Part shown: positions 1 through 6,178 of the stretch, piece by piece
Position numbering within the stretch: position 1 is the first letter of the stretch
Layout of the letters: each line of letters starts with the position of its first letter
Source of the DNA: a virus
IMG/VR virus record: IMGVR_UViG_3300048839_001866
Location: 1 to 21,241 of that record
Length of the DNA stretch: 21,241 nucleotides
Reading direction: 5' to 3' (one strand)
Notes under the pieces: model-generated
The model's input: the letters and a program-made list of their open reading frames with translations, nothing else
What the model was told of the DNA's origin: nothing
Databases searched by the model: none
Program-made: the position numbers and the translations under genes

Positions 1-324
1 GTGTCCAAGAAGAAGCGCAACCGAAACACCGAACGCCACATCTCCATCGCCGTCAGCCCCTCGGCCGTCGAGATGGCCTACTCGTTTATCCACCACGTCA
101 TCGGCTCCCAAGGTCTCGACCCCGATGATTATTGGATTGTCGTCGGCCACGCCGTTGAGTTGCTGGCCCTGGTCGCGGTGGCCAAGCGGGATCCCCATGA
201 TGGGGTCAACACACTCTCCGTCCTTCAGGGCCTTTTGGAGATGCGATTTACGCATCTTTCCGGCCCCGATGGTGCCGCGACCGTCGCCGCTACAAGGTTC
301 CCGACCCCGCAGGGGTCGGCGTGA
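1..324 (+). CDS. Hypothetical protein, 107 aa
   Basis: The frame opens with GTG at the very first base, so the true start could lie upstream; the lysine/arginine-rich opening MSKKKRNRNTERH is nevertheless a plausible N-terminus. I do not recognise a family. The middle (about residues 18-83) is rich in helix-forming residues with an amphipathic pattern (AVEMAYSFIHHVI, HAVELLALVAVAKR), and the tail is a short Thr/Pro/Gly segment. There is no signal peptide or convincing membrane segment. The last codons lie in a perfect 8-bp inverted repeat (301-319). It could be a small accessory or regulatory protein of the left-hand element. Function unknown. Confidence 0.55.
   Translation: MSKKKRNRNTERHISIAVSPSAVEMAYSFIHHVIGSQGLDPDDYWIVVGHAVELLALVAVAKRDPHDGVNTLSVLQGLLEMRFTHLSGPDGAATVAATRFPTPQGSA
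301..319 (+). other. Perfect 8-bp hairpin at the 3' end of the first gene
   Basis: CCGACCCC (301-308) and GGGGTCGG (312-319) are perfect inverted repeats around a 3-nt loop, five nucleotides from the stop codon's last base. No T-run follows, so it is not a standard intrinsic terminator. It may block 3' exonucleases or be the first of the series of hairpins that continues to 505. Confidence 0.5.
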
Positions 325-364
325 CCCTGTGATGAAAGAAAGAAGTAGCCCCCGCCGTCCTGGC

Positions 365-426
365 GTCAACCCGTCGGCCACCCACGCTCCCTTTGGTGTG
401 CGTGGGTCCCTGTGCCGAGGGTTGAC
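365..426 (+). other. Three-tier stem-loop in the 325-517 leader
   Basis: Three pairs of perfect inverted repeats nest inside each other: GTCAACCC (365-372) with GGGTTGAC (419-426), CGGC (375-378) with GCCG (414-417), and ACCCACGC (380-387) with GCGTGGGT (400-407). The inner loop is 12 nt. No U-tract follows. The fold would form in RNA or as a DNA cruciform. It lies in the 193-bp gap between the first gene and the exonuclease gene. It does not match any riboswitch I recognise. Confidence 0.55.
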
Positions 427-460
427 CCTGCGGACCTATGGGGGGCTGGACTGTCTGCAA

Positions 461-505
461 GAAGTCGAAGGAGGGGTGTGGTCAAGGCACCCCTCTTCCG
501 ACTTC
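461..505 (+). promoter_or_regulatory. 18-bp hairpin just upstream of the exonuclease RBS
   Basis: Arms 461-478 and 488-505 are 18 nt each and pair at 16 positions plus one G-T wobble, with a 9-nt loop. The right arm ends two bases before the purine-rich ribosome binding site (AAGGAAG, 507-513) of the exonuclease gene. The left arm itself contains AAGGAGG (468-474). A stem ending beside the ribosome site suggests a role in translation or message stability, or a protein-binding site. Confidence 0.5.
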
Positions 506-517
506 GAAGGAAGAAGA

Positions 518-1063
518 ATGGAGCCGAATATGAAATCCCTGATTTTCATGGATGTGGAGGCTGCGAGCTTTTCCGGTTTTCCCATCGAGGTCGGCTGGGC
601 CGAGGTCCGACTGCCGGGCCTGGCCATCGGGCTGGAGACCCACCTGATCCGCCACGATCCCTGGCTGATCGGATGCCAGGATGAGTGGTCCATGGATGCT
701 CAGCGGGTCCATGGCATCTCCCAGGAGATGCTGATCCGCGACGGCGAGCCGGTCGATGCCGTGGTCGCCCGCCTGGCGGAGGCCTTCGGGGCCGGTACGG
801 TCTATTCCGACGCGCCCCAGAACGATTTCGACTGGATTTTGCGCCTACACGATGCCGCCGGCGTCTGGCCGGGTTTCCGGATCAGGGGCGTTAATGAAGC
901 CTTCGTGGGCAACGACGCCGACCGCTTCGCAGCCGAATGGAAGGCCTTCAAGGCTGTCCCGGCACCCCACCGCGCCGCCCTCGATGCTTATCGCTGGGCC
1001 CTCCTCTGGACCGCCACCGCCCGGCCCCACGATCCCGAGTGGCGGAGGCGATGGGGCCTATAG
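518..1063 (+). CDS. DEDDh-family 3'-5' exonuclease (DnaQ/RNase T fold), 181 aa
   Basis: Likely a metal-dependent 3'-5' exonuclease acting on DNA or RNA. The first acidic pair is in FMDVEA (D12, E14), followed by FPIEVGWA as in many small RNase-T-like proteins. VHGIS (about 64-68) matches the conserved HGI segment. A further acidic cluster lies at YSDAPQNDFDW (96-106), and the last motif is PHRAALDA with H151 and D156 in DEDDh spacing. The length suits a stand-alone exonuclease domain. I chose ATG 518 because AAGGAAG (507-513) lies 4 bases before it; ATG 530 is in frame and would remove four residues. It follows a hairpin-rich leader. The substrate and role in the element are unknown. Confidence 0.75.
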   Translation: MEPNMKSLIFMDVEAASFSGFPIEVGWAEVRLPGLAIGLETHLIRHDPWLIGCQDEWSMDAQRVHGISQEMLIRDGEPVDAVVARLAEAFGAGTVYSDAPQNDFDWILRLHDAAGVWPGFRIRGVNEAFVGNDADRFAAEWKAFKAVPAPHRAALDAYRWALLWTATARPHDPEWRRRWGL

Positions 1064-1454
1064 ACGCCAAATAACTACCATTCGCATCGGGTCCGGCTGT
1101 TTCCGGTTCCGGACGGAGGGAGGTACGTCCCGGCACCCGGCGGTCGGAGAAAACGCCGAAAAAACCGTCTTCCGGCATGATCTCCACATGCGAGACCGGC
1201 ACGACAAACACTCCCCCAAAAGAAGGCGCCTCGTATTTTCGGCCCGATCCAGCAACGAAAGCCGCGACCATGGAGGGGCCTACCCGCCCATCTGGCGACG
1301 GTATCAAATTGGTGTTTTTTGCATGTTTTCGAATGGCTAGCAAAACCGCATGCCAGACCCACAGGAATACGCTTTTTGTTCTTGACATGGTGCGATGGGA
1401 GGGCTGATCTTTGGTTCGCGCTTCTTCTTTTTCTTTATGTTGGAGAAGCCCCCG
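1064..1454. other. 391-bp gap without a convincing gene
   Basis: No frame here has both good composition and a ribosome site. A short inverted repeat GTCCGG (1091-1096)/CCGGAC (1109-1114) lies just after the exonuclease stop, without a T-run. The stretch from about 1300 to 1440 is T-rich and less GC-rich than its surroundings, as expected of a promoter region. It includes a consensus TTGACA at 1382-1387. Confidence 0.4.
1382..1410 (+). promoter_or_regulatory. Weak candidate promoter for the membrane protein/recombinase pair
   Basis: A perfect -35 hexamer TTGACA (1382-1387) is followed after 17 bp by TGATCT (1405-1410), which matches the -10 consensus poorly. Location and spacing fit transcription of the two downstream genes, but the poor -10 makes this a low-confidence call. 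Confidence 0.25.
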
Positions 1455-1694
1455 ATGACCTCCCCTCCCCCAGACATCAAGAAGCAACCGGCCCCGACGG
1501 ACGGCAAGAGCGTGCCATCCGGTAAGCAGGATGGCGCCCTGCCGGATTTGCGCGATCTGATTGCGCTGCTTGCCCGGCAGACGGCGCGAGGCGACAAAAA
1601 CCAGCGTGGGTTTGCCGCGGCCTGGGTCGTTATGTTGACCGTGGTTGTCAGTCTGGTCGCAATACTGATAACCGTTTTCATTCGCCATGAATGA
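1455..1694 (+). CDS. Small single-pass membrane protein, 79 aa
   Basis: The protein has a hydrophilic proline/lysine-rich N-terminal half (about residues 1-48). One strongly hydrophobic segment follows (AAWVVMLTVVVSLVAILITVF, about 54-74), and it ends in RHE. That predicts a single membrane anchor near the C-terminus. I chose ATG 1455 because GGAGA (1442-1446) lies 8 bases upstream; longer in-frame starts have no better site. It ends 12 bp before the serine recombinase gene, so the two are probably cotranscribed. I do not recognise the family and cannot assign a function; small membrane proteins of this kind are common element-borne genes. Confidence 0.5.
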   Translation: MTSPPPDIKKQPAPTDGKSVPSGKQDGALPDLRDLIALLARQTARGDKNQRGFAAAWVVMLTVVVSLVAILITVFIRHE

Positions 1695-1706
1695 CGGAGG
1701 AAAGAA

Positions 1707-3425
1707 ATGCATCCTCGGACGAAAGGGCCGGTGCGGGCGGTTATCTACGCCCGGTATAGTTCCGACCTACAAAGATCAGCTTCGATCGACGACCAGACGC
1801 GTCTTTGTCGCCAGTACATCGAGAGGCAGGGCTGGCAACTGACCCAGGTCTATGCCGACCCGGAGATGACCGGGCGGACCGCGCATCGGCCGGAATATCA
1901 GAGGCTTTTGCGGGATGGGGAAGAGAGGCGCTTCGACATCGTCGTCACCGAGGCCGTTGACCGCCTGAGCCGGCGCTTGGCGGATCTGGCCGACATGTAC
2001 GACAACCTGCGCATCTCCGGGATCAAGATGGTCACGCCGGAGTTGGGCGAGTTGTCGGAGGTTCATATCGCGATCCTGGGCCTCGTCGCCCAGCTTTATT
2101 CCAGCCAGCTGGCCGAGAAGACCAGACGGGGCCAGGTCGGCCGGGCCGAAAAGGGCTTTATCCCCGGTGGTCTTGCGTATGGATACCGGGCCCTGCCGCC
2201 CAAAAAGGAGGGCAAGAAGATGGTGGCCGGGGAACGCGAGATTATCCCCGAGCAGGCGGAAATCGTGGCCCGGATTTTCCGGGAATACGCCGACGGCAAG
2301 AGCCCGGAAGCGATTGCGCGGGACCTCAATCGTGAGGGCATCCCGGGTCCCAGGGGCGGATCCTGGTACAACACGACCCTCCGCGGCCAGGGCCGGCGAA
2401 CCGCCGGGATGCTGCGCAATCCGATCTACGTCGGGCGAGCGGAGTACGGGCGCGCCAGCTATGTAACGCACCCCAAGTCTGGCAAGCGGAAGGCCAGGCT
2501 GAATGACGGAGATGACGTCGTCGCCATTGACGCGCCGCACCTTCGGATCGTCGATGAAATTCTGTGGGCCCGGGTGCAGCGGCGGCTCCAGGAGGTCAAT
2601 GCCAAGGCGACTGACACGCGAAGGGCCGTGGCCTCGGATCGCCCCGGAACCGACATCGATTTGAACGCCACGCACCGGCCGCAATATCTTCTGTCTGGGC
2701 TGATGCGGTGTTCCGTCTGTGGCGCGAAATACACGATGATCGGCAAGGACCGGTACGGCTGCGCAAACCGGGGGCGGGGGACCGGCATGTGCACCAACAG
2801 CAAGACCATCATCCGCCAGACGGTCGAGGATCGGGTGCTGGCGGCCTTGCAAAGCCGCCTCCTGACGCCGGAGAACGTCGACCACTTCGTCAAGACGGTG
2901 ACCAAGGAGACCGAGAAGCGTCGGGACGCGGCGGCGAAGGACGAAAGGAGCCTCCGGAAGGCGCTTGCGGCCGCCAAGCAGGCGATCGACCATATCATGG
3001 TGGAAATCGAGCAGGGACGCTCCTCTCTGGCGCTGTACGAAAGGCTGGCCTCGCGGGAAGCGGAGAAGGCCGGGATCGAAGGGCAGCTGGCCGACCTGGA
3101 GGCCAGGCCGCTGGAGATCGCCCTGCCGGAGAACCTGCCCGAGATTTTCGCCGGCAAGGTTGGCAACCTGGCCGAGGCCCTGAACGATCCCCAGGAGAAG
3201 GATGCGGCGATGACGATCCTGCGGGAATTGATCGACAAGGTGGTGATGATCCCGGACCCGGAAGCGCCGAACGGCATGGCGCTGGAGGTGCATGGGGCCC
3301 TGGCGGAGATGCTGGCGCTGGGCGAAGAAATGGGCCGAAAAGGCCGACGGCCCGCTGGTTTGGCGGGCCGTCAAGCTTCGGTGGTTGCGGGGGCAGGATT
3401 TGAACCTGCGGCCTTCAGGTTATGA
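1707..3425 (+). CDS. Large serine recombinase (site-specific integrase), 572 aa
   Basis: This enzyme would integrate and excise the left element by the serine-recombinase mechanism. The resolvase domain opens with AVIYARYSSDLQ, with S18 the likely nucleophile, followed by SIDDQ, a DRLSRR segment (about 87-92) and the helix-rich region typical of the family. The recombinase domain follows (about 150-290). A zinc-ribbon-like segment with CSVC and GCANRGRGTGMC lies at about 335-362. A charged coiled-coil-like stretch follows (about 390-470). The start at ATG 1707 has a strong GGAGGAAAG site. The length is typical of large serine integrases. Its last residues, GAGFEPAAFRL, are encoded by the antisense of the tRNA 3' fragment at 3382-3425, and the TGA stop lies opposite the anticodon loop. 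Confidence 0.93.
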   Translation: MHPRTKGPVRAVIYARYSSDLQRSASIDDQTRLCRQYIERQGWQLTQVYADPEMTGRTAHRPEYQRLLRDGEERRFDIVVTEAVDRLSRRLADLADMYDNLRISGIKMVTPELGELSEVHIAILGLVAQLYSSQLAEKTRRGQVGRAEKGFIPGGLAYGYRALPPKKEGKKMVAGEREIIPEQAEIVARIFREYADGKSPEAIARDLNREGIPGPRGGSWYNTTLRGQGRRTAGMLRNPIYVGRAEYGRASYVTHPKSGKRKARLNDGDDVVAIDAPHLRIVDEILWARVQRRLQEVNAKATDTRRAVASDRPGTDIDLNATHRPQYLLSGLMRCSVCGAKYTMIGKDRYGCANRGRGTGMCTNSKTIIRQTVEDRVLAALQSRLLTPENVDHFVKTVTKETEKRRDAAAKDERSLRKALAAAKQAIDHIMVEIEQGRSSLALYERLASREAEKAGIEGQLADLEARPLEIALPENLPEIFAGKVGNLAEALNDPQEKDAAMTILRELIDKVVMIPDPEAPNGMALEVHGALAEMLALGEEMGRKGRRPAGLAGRQASVVAGAGFEPAAFRL

Positions 3426-3429
3426 GCCA
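3382..3429 (-). other. attL-like remnant: 3' fragment of a tRNA-Met(CAT) gene
   Basis: On the minus strand this reads GGCTCATAACCTGAAGG, then the T-arm with GGTTCAAATCC, then CCCCCGCAACCA. That is the anticodon loop (anticodon CAT) through the encoded CCA end of an initiator-type tRNA-Met. Beyond 3429 the sequence no longer pairs with the anticodon stem, and no D-arm or acceptor 5' strand follows, so the gene is incomplete. The tyrosine integrase begins 170 bp further right. tRNA 3' ends are the classical targets of tyrosine integrases, and insertion leaves such a fragment at one end and an intact tRNA at the other. The other copy is not in this window. Confidence 0.8.
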
Positions 3430-3459
3430 TGTGGCGCCCCATATCTAGGGCCTTGATCC

Positions 3460-3585
3460 GTTGACATAATTTTCCGCACCCTCCTGTACCCCCTGCATTT
3501 CCGCGCTTTTCTGTTGATGCCCTCTGTATATCGACGCAATGTCACGTCAAACGGCACCATACGGTGCGTTGACACAGTGTTGACA
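3460..3585 (+). repeat. Three direct GTTGACA copies between att and integrase
   Basis: GTTGACA occurs at 3460-3466, 3568-3574 and 3579-3585, all in the same orientation; the last two are 11 bp apart start to start. An inverted repeat GCACC (3554-3558)/GGTGC (3563-3567) sits beside them. Direct 7-mers between an att core and the integrase gene are candidates for integrase arm-type binding sites. The copies also resemble -35 elements, and the last lies too close to the start codon to act as one. Confidence 0.4.
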
Positions 3586-3596
3586 GGAAAAGCGCC

Positions 3597-4754
3597 ATGT
3601 CGGAACGCATCACCGATGCCCTCGCCAAGCGGGCCAGTGCGGGCGACCGCCCCCAGGTCTTCTTCTGGGACGCCGACGTCAAGGGATTCGGCCTGCGCGT
3701 CACCAATCGCGGCGCCAAGTCCTTCATCCTGGATTACCGCGTCGGCGGCCGCCAGCGGCGCATCACCATCGGCAGCTATCCCGACTGGTCGGTGGCTGCC
3801 GCCCGCACCGAGGCCGGCAATCTGAAGCGGGACGTGGACCTCGGCAATGACCCCATGGGCGAGCGCCATGCCGAGCGGTCGGCCCCCACCATGCGCGACC
3901 TGTGGGACCGCTACAAGCGCGACCACCTGCCACGCAAGGCGGCCCGCTCCCAGGCCGACGAGACCATGATGTGGGAAAAGCTGGTGCTGCCCACCCTGGG
4001 CAAGCACAAGGTGGCCGACGTCACCCACACCGACATCGAGTCCCTGCACCGCGACATCACGGTGAGCCGCGGCACGCCGGTGCGGGCCAACCGGGTGATC
4101 GAGGTGGTGCGCCGCGCCTTCAATCTGGCGATGCGCTGGGAATGGGTGGAGAAGAATCCAGCCTCGGGCCAGCAGCGCAACCCGGAGGAGAAGCGGCAGC
4201 GGTATCTGTCGCCCGAGGAACTCTCCCGCCTGTCTGCGGCGCTGGCCGCCCACCACGAGCCGGTTTCGGCCGATGCCATCCGCATGCTGATGCTGACCGG
4301 CGCCCGCAAGAGCGAGGTGCTGGGGGCCACCTGGGAGATGTTCGACCTGAACGCGGGGGTGTGGACCAAGCCCAGCGCCCACACCAAGCAGCGGAAGGAA
4401 CACCGGGTGCCGGTCTCGGCCAACACCCTGACTCTGCTGAAACGAATCAGGGAAGCCGCCACGGGACCATACGTCTTCCCCGGCAAGGGTGGCGACCAGC
4501 CGCTCACCGACGTCAAACGCTCCTGGGCGGCGGTGTGCAAGGCGGCGGACATTACCGGCGCCCGCATCCACGACCTGCGGCATTCCTTCGCCTCGCTCCT
4601 GGTCAGCGGCGGCGCGTCGCTGCCGATCATCGGCGCCATGCTGGGCCACACCCAGGTGCAGACCACCCAGCGTTACGCCCATCTCTACGACGAGCCGCTC
4701 CGCGCCGCCGCCGACCATGTGGGCAAGGCCATCGACATGGCGGGGAAGAAATAG
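3597..4754 (+). CDS. int: Tyrosine recombinase/phage integrase (P4-type), 385 aa
   Basis: This would catalyse integration and, with an excisionase, excision of the prophage at the tRNA site. The N-terminal part (about 1-85, VFFWDADVKGFGLRVTNRGAKSFILDYRVGGRQRRITIG) is the arm-binding domain of P4-type integrases. A core-binding helical domain follows (about 95-195). All catalytic residues are visible: R237 in LTGARKSEV, K264 in HTKQRKEHR, H325 and R328 in HDLRHSF, H351 in LGHTQ and the nucleophile Y360 in QRYAHLY. The ATG start is preceded by AGGAAA (3585-3590). The length is normal. It reads away from the att fragment, as expected for the integrase-proximal end of a prophage. Confidence 0.95.
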   Translation: MSERITDALAKRASAGDRPQVFFWDADVKGFGLRVTNRGAKSFILDYRVGGRQRRITIGSYPDWSVAAARTEAGNLKRDVDLGNDPMGERHAERSAPTMRDLWDRYKRDHLPRKAARSQADETMMWEKLVLPTLGKHKVADVTHTDIESLHRDITVSRGTPVRANRVIEVVRRAFNLAMRWEWVEKNPASGQQRNPEEKRQRYLSPEELSRLSAALAAHHEPVSADAIRMLMLTGARKSEVLGATWEMFDLNAGVWTKPSAHTKQRKEHRVPVSANTLTLLKRIREAATGPYVFPGKGGDQPLTDVKRSWAAVCKAADITGARIHDLRHSFASLLVSGGASLPIIGAMLGHTQVQTTQRYAHLYDEPLRAAADHVGKAIDMAGKK

Positions 4755-4788
4755 GACACTCGCCAAGGAACAAACGGAGAAACGATCC

Positions 4789-5574
4789 ATGGCCAGCCGC
4801 GTCCTGCCCCTCCGATGGCGGACCTTGCAGGAACTCGCAGATGTCTTGCTGGCCAGCACAACAACACAGGACGGGCATACCCTTGCCGAGGCGATGGAGC
4901 GGATACGGCGCAACCGCGACCAGGAAACCGAATTGTTCACCGCCATCACGGACGGTTCGGCGGCGGATCGACAAAACTTCGACCGCATCATGGCGGAGTT
5001 TGATCGCCTGCTGTCCTCGGCCATGGATAGCGTTCGGCGGGCAATGAAGAAGGATGCGGAAGCGGGCCGGTGGACCGCATTCGGCCGCCGCCATCCCGAT
5101 GCACCCGAGGAAGCGATCCCGCCATATTACTGGCCCTTCCTCGACATCGATATCGAGGAGGACTGCGCCAAGGGCCACGATTTGCTGTTCCGGGGTATTC
5201 GCTGCCTGCTGGCGGAGGACATTCCGGCGGGCCATCCGATCCTGGAGCAGATCCACCGACAAGCCCCCGACACGCCCCCCGCTTCGGCCGAGGAAGGCCA
5301 CCCCGTCGAGGACGTCTCCGCGCCCCAGCCTCCGGCCCCCCTGTACAGCGGCACCCAGGGGCGCCCGTCCTCGGTGGAAACGCTGATCATGCCGGAACTG
5401 CGCCGCCGGGCCGCCGCCGGCATCATGGAACCCAGCCTTGCCAAGGAATGCCAGTATCTCTCGCAGTGGCTGCACGCCTCCCACCCCACCGCCCACCAGA
5501 TCAAACCGGCCTCGCTGGAGAACAGCCTTCGACAGCTTTACCGCGAACTGAAGAGTACGCCCACGAAACACTGA
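4789..5574 (+). CDS. Hypothetical protein, 261 aa
   Basis: I do not recognise a characterised family. The N-terminal half (about 1-105) is helical and charged, with long amphipathic stretches (RTLQELADVLLAS, RQNFDRIMAEFDRLL). A compact segment with acidic residues follows (PFLDIDIEEDCAKGHDLLFRGIRCLL, about 120-145). A proline/alanine-rich linker comes next (about 160-190), then a C-terminal helical domain (RRAAAGIMEPSLAKECQYLSQWL...). The C-terminal part resembles a small helical region seen in proteobacterial integrase-associated proteins, but this is from memory and unproven. GGAGA (4776-4780) precedes ATG 4789 by 8 bases. It follows the integrase by 34 bp and is closed by a strong terminator, so the two probably form one transcript. 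Confidence 0.75.
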   Translation: MASRVLPLRWRTLQELADVLLASTTTQDGHTLAEAMERIRRNRDQETELFTAITDGSAADRQNFDRIMAEFDRLLSSAMDSVRRAMKKDAEAGRWTAFGRRHPDAPEEAIPPYYWPFLDIDIEEDCAKGHDLLFRGIRCLLAEDIPAGHPILEQIHRQAPDTPPASAEEGHPVEDVSAPQPPAPLYSGTQGRPSSVETLIMPELRRRAAAGIMEPSLAKECQYLSQWLHASHPTAHQIKPASLENSLRQLYRELKSTPTKH

Positions 5575-5589
5575 GGGACCATGAAACAC

Positions 5590-5622
5590 CCCATGAAATT
5601 ATGATTTCGTGGGTATTTTAAT
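5590..5622 (+). terminator. Intrinsic terminator after the integrase operon
   Basis: CCCATGAAAT (5590-5599) pairs with ATTTCGTGGG (5604-5613), ten pairs with one G-U, around the loop TATG. It is followed by the T-rich tail TATTTTAAT (5614-5622). It starts 16 bases after the stop codon of the 261-aa gene and separates integrase transcription from the replication genes. Confidence 0.8.
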
Positions 5623-5659
5623 GCCGATTATTCATGCCCCCGTCCCTCGATATCTGGAG

Positions 5660-5687
5660 TGCCGACGCGGCCTTGCGCCGCTTGGCA
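5660..5687 (+). promoter_or_regulatory. Hairpin directly upstream of the first DNA-binding gene's RBS
   Basis: TGCC (5660-5663) pairs with GGCA (5684-5687), and inside it GCGGC (5667-5671) pairs with GCCGC (5677-5681) around a 5-nt loop. The probable ribosome site AAAGG starts about three bases after the stem. It may tune translation of the next gene, or be an operator for a DNA-binding protein. No clear promoter hexamers were found in 5623-5702. Confidence 0.35.
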
Positions 5688-5702
5688 TGAAAGGTATCGA
5701 CC

Positions 5703-5957
5703 ATGACGGAGACCTCCCCCACCCCGGCGGAAACCGACCTCTTCAGCGGCTACGTTGACGAGCTCGAATACTGCCGCCAACGCGGCATCTCGCTGCGCAC
5801 CGCCCAACGCGATCGCCAGCTTCGCCAGTCCCCGCCCTACACGCTGATCGGCCAACGCGTGTTGTACCGCGTCGAGGCGGTGCGCGCCTGGCTGCTGGAT
5901 CGCGAGCGCCAGGTCGAGCGCAAGGCGTCGGCGCCCCGTGCCGGAGGGCGCAAGTAA
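5703..5957 (+). CDS. Winged-helix/AlpA-like DNA-binding protein (candidate excisionase), 84 aa
   Basis: The core (about residues 18-68: VDELEYCRQRGISLRTAQRDRQLRQSPPYTLIGQRVLYRVEAVRAWLLDRERQ) matches the layout of MerR/AlpA-type winged helices. There is a helix-turn-helix with RTAQRDR as recognition helix, a beta wing with IGQRVLYR, then a helix with W-L. Such small proteins act in phages as excisionases or transcriptional activators. The ends are disordered and rich in Thr/Pro or Arg/Lys. The ATG at 5703 has AAAGG upstream. The stop overlaps the next start by one base (TAATG). The role as excisionase is an inference from fold, size and context. Confidence 0.72.
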   Translation: MTETSPTPAETDLFSGYVDELEYCRQRGISLRTAQRDRQLRQSPPYTLIGQRVLYRVEAVRAWLLDRERQVERKASAPRAGGRK

Positions 5958-6178
5958 TGACCGCGCCCGAAACCGACGCCCTGGCCGACGATCTGCTGAT
6001 CGGCGCGGCCGAGATCGCCCGCCACATCTTCGGCTCGGACGAGGATCGCTTCACCCGTCGCGTGTACTACCTCGCGACCCGCTGCAAGTGCCGCCTGCCC
6101 AGTTTCCGCCTCGGCTTCCAGCTTGCCGCCCGCAAATCCACCCTACGCCAGTGGATCGCCAACCAGGAGGTGGTGTGA
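5957..6178 (+). CDS. Small helix-turn-helix DNA-binding protein, 73 aa
   Basis: LIGAAEIARHIFG forms the first helices. A segment RRVYYLATRCKCRLPSFRLGFQLAARKSTLRQWI follows, giving the wing and terminal helix common in small phage wHTH proteins. In those the motif runs from a helix through PxFRLG to ARKSTLxxWI. It probably binds DNA near the phage replication or integration region as a regulator or second excisionase-like factor. It is translationally coupled on both sides: TAATG with the gene before and TGATG with the gene after. No other domain is present. Confidence 0.68.
   Translation: MTAPETDALADDLLIGAAEIARHIFGSDEDRFTRRVYYLATRCKCRLPSFRLGFQLAARKSTLRQWIANQEVV

Larger units (their letters stand above)
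1..3429. mobile_element. Right end of an integrative element with a serine recombinase
   Basis: This stretch carries a large serine recombinase whose 3' end runs into a tRNA 3' fragment, preceded by small accessory genes (unknown protein, exonuclease, membrane protein). A recombinase gene lying directly against a tRNA-derived att sequence is the usual arrangement at one end of an integrated element. The left limit is outside the window, and no transfer, replication or structural genes are visible here. It could be a genomic island, an ICE end or a prophage remnant. The boundary shared with the tyrosine-integrase prophage suggests two elements in tandem. Confidence 0.5.

Noticed and set aside
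301-505. Intrinsic terminators after the first gene
   Set aside because: None of the three hairpins is followed by a run of T residues.
478-684. GTG-started frame after the AAGGAGG at 468-474
   Set aside because: Spacing to the GTG is only three bases, the Shine-Dalgarno lies in the 18-bp stem, and the frame runs through the exonuclease gene with shadow composition.
1177-1407. 76-aa open frame in the 1064-1454 gap
   Set aside because: No ribosome site, unusual composition, no recognisable features and overlap with the candidate promoter; not supported as a gene.
1776-3374. Long antisense open frame opposite the serine recombinase, and similar long minus-strand frames opposite terminase, portal and capsid genes
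   Set aside because: High-GC genes leave open frames on the opposite strand. These have arginine/glycine/histidine-rich compositions, no recognisable domains and no ribosome sites.
3390-3425. GAGFEPAAFRL as a functional C-terminal motif of the serine recombinase
   Set aside because: This peptide is what antisense tRNA 3' ends encode whenever a frame runs into them; it reflects the att site and not a protein function.
3382-3458. Complete tRNA-Met gene on the minus strand
   Set aside because: Anticodon loop, T-arm and CCA end are perfect, but the sequence beyond 3429 cannot form the anticodon stem, D-arm or acceptor stem. It is only a 3' fragment.
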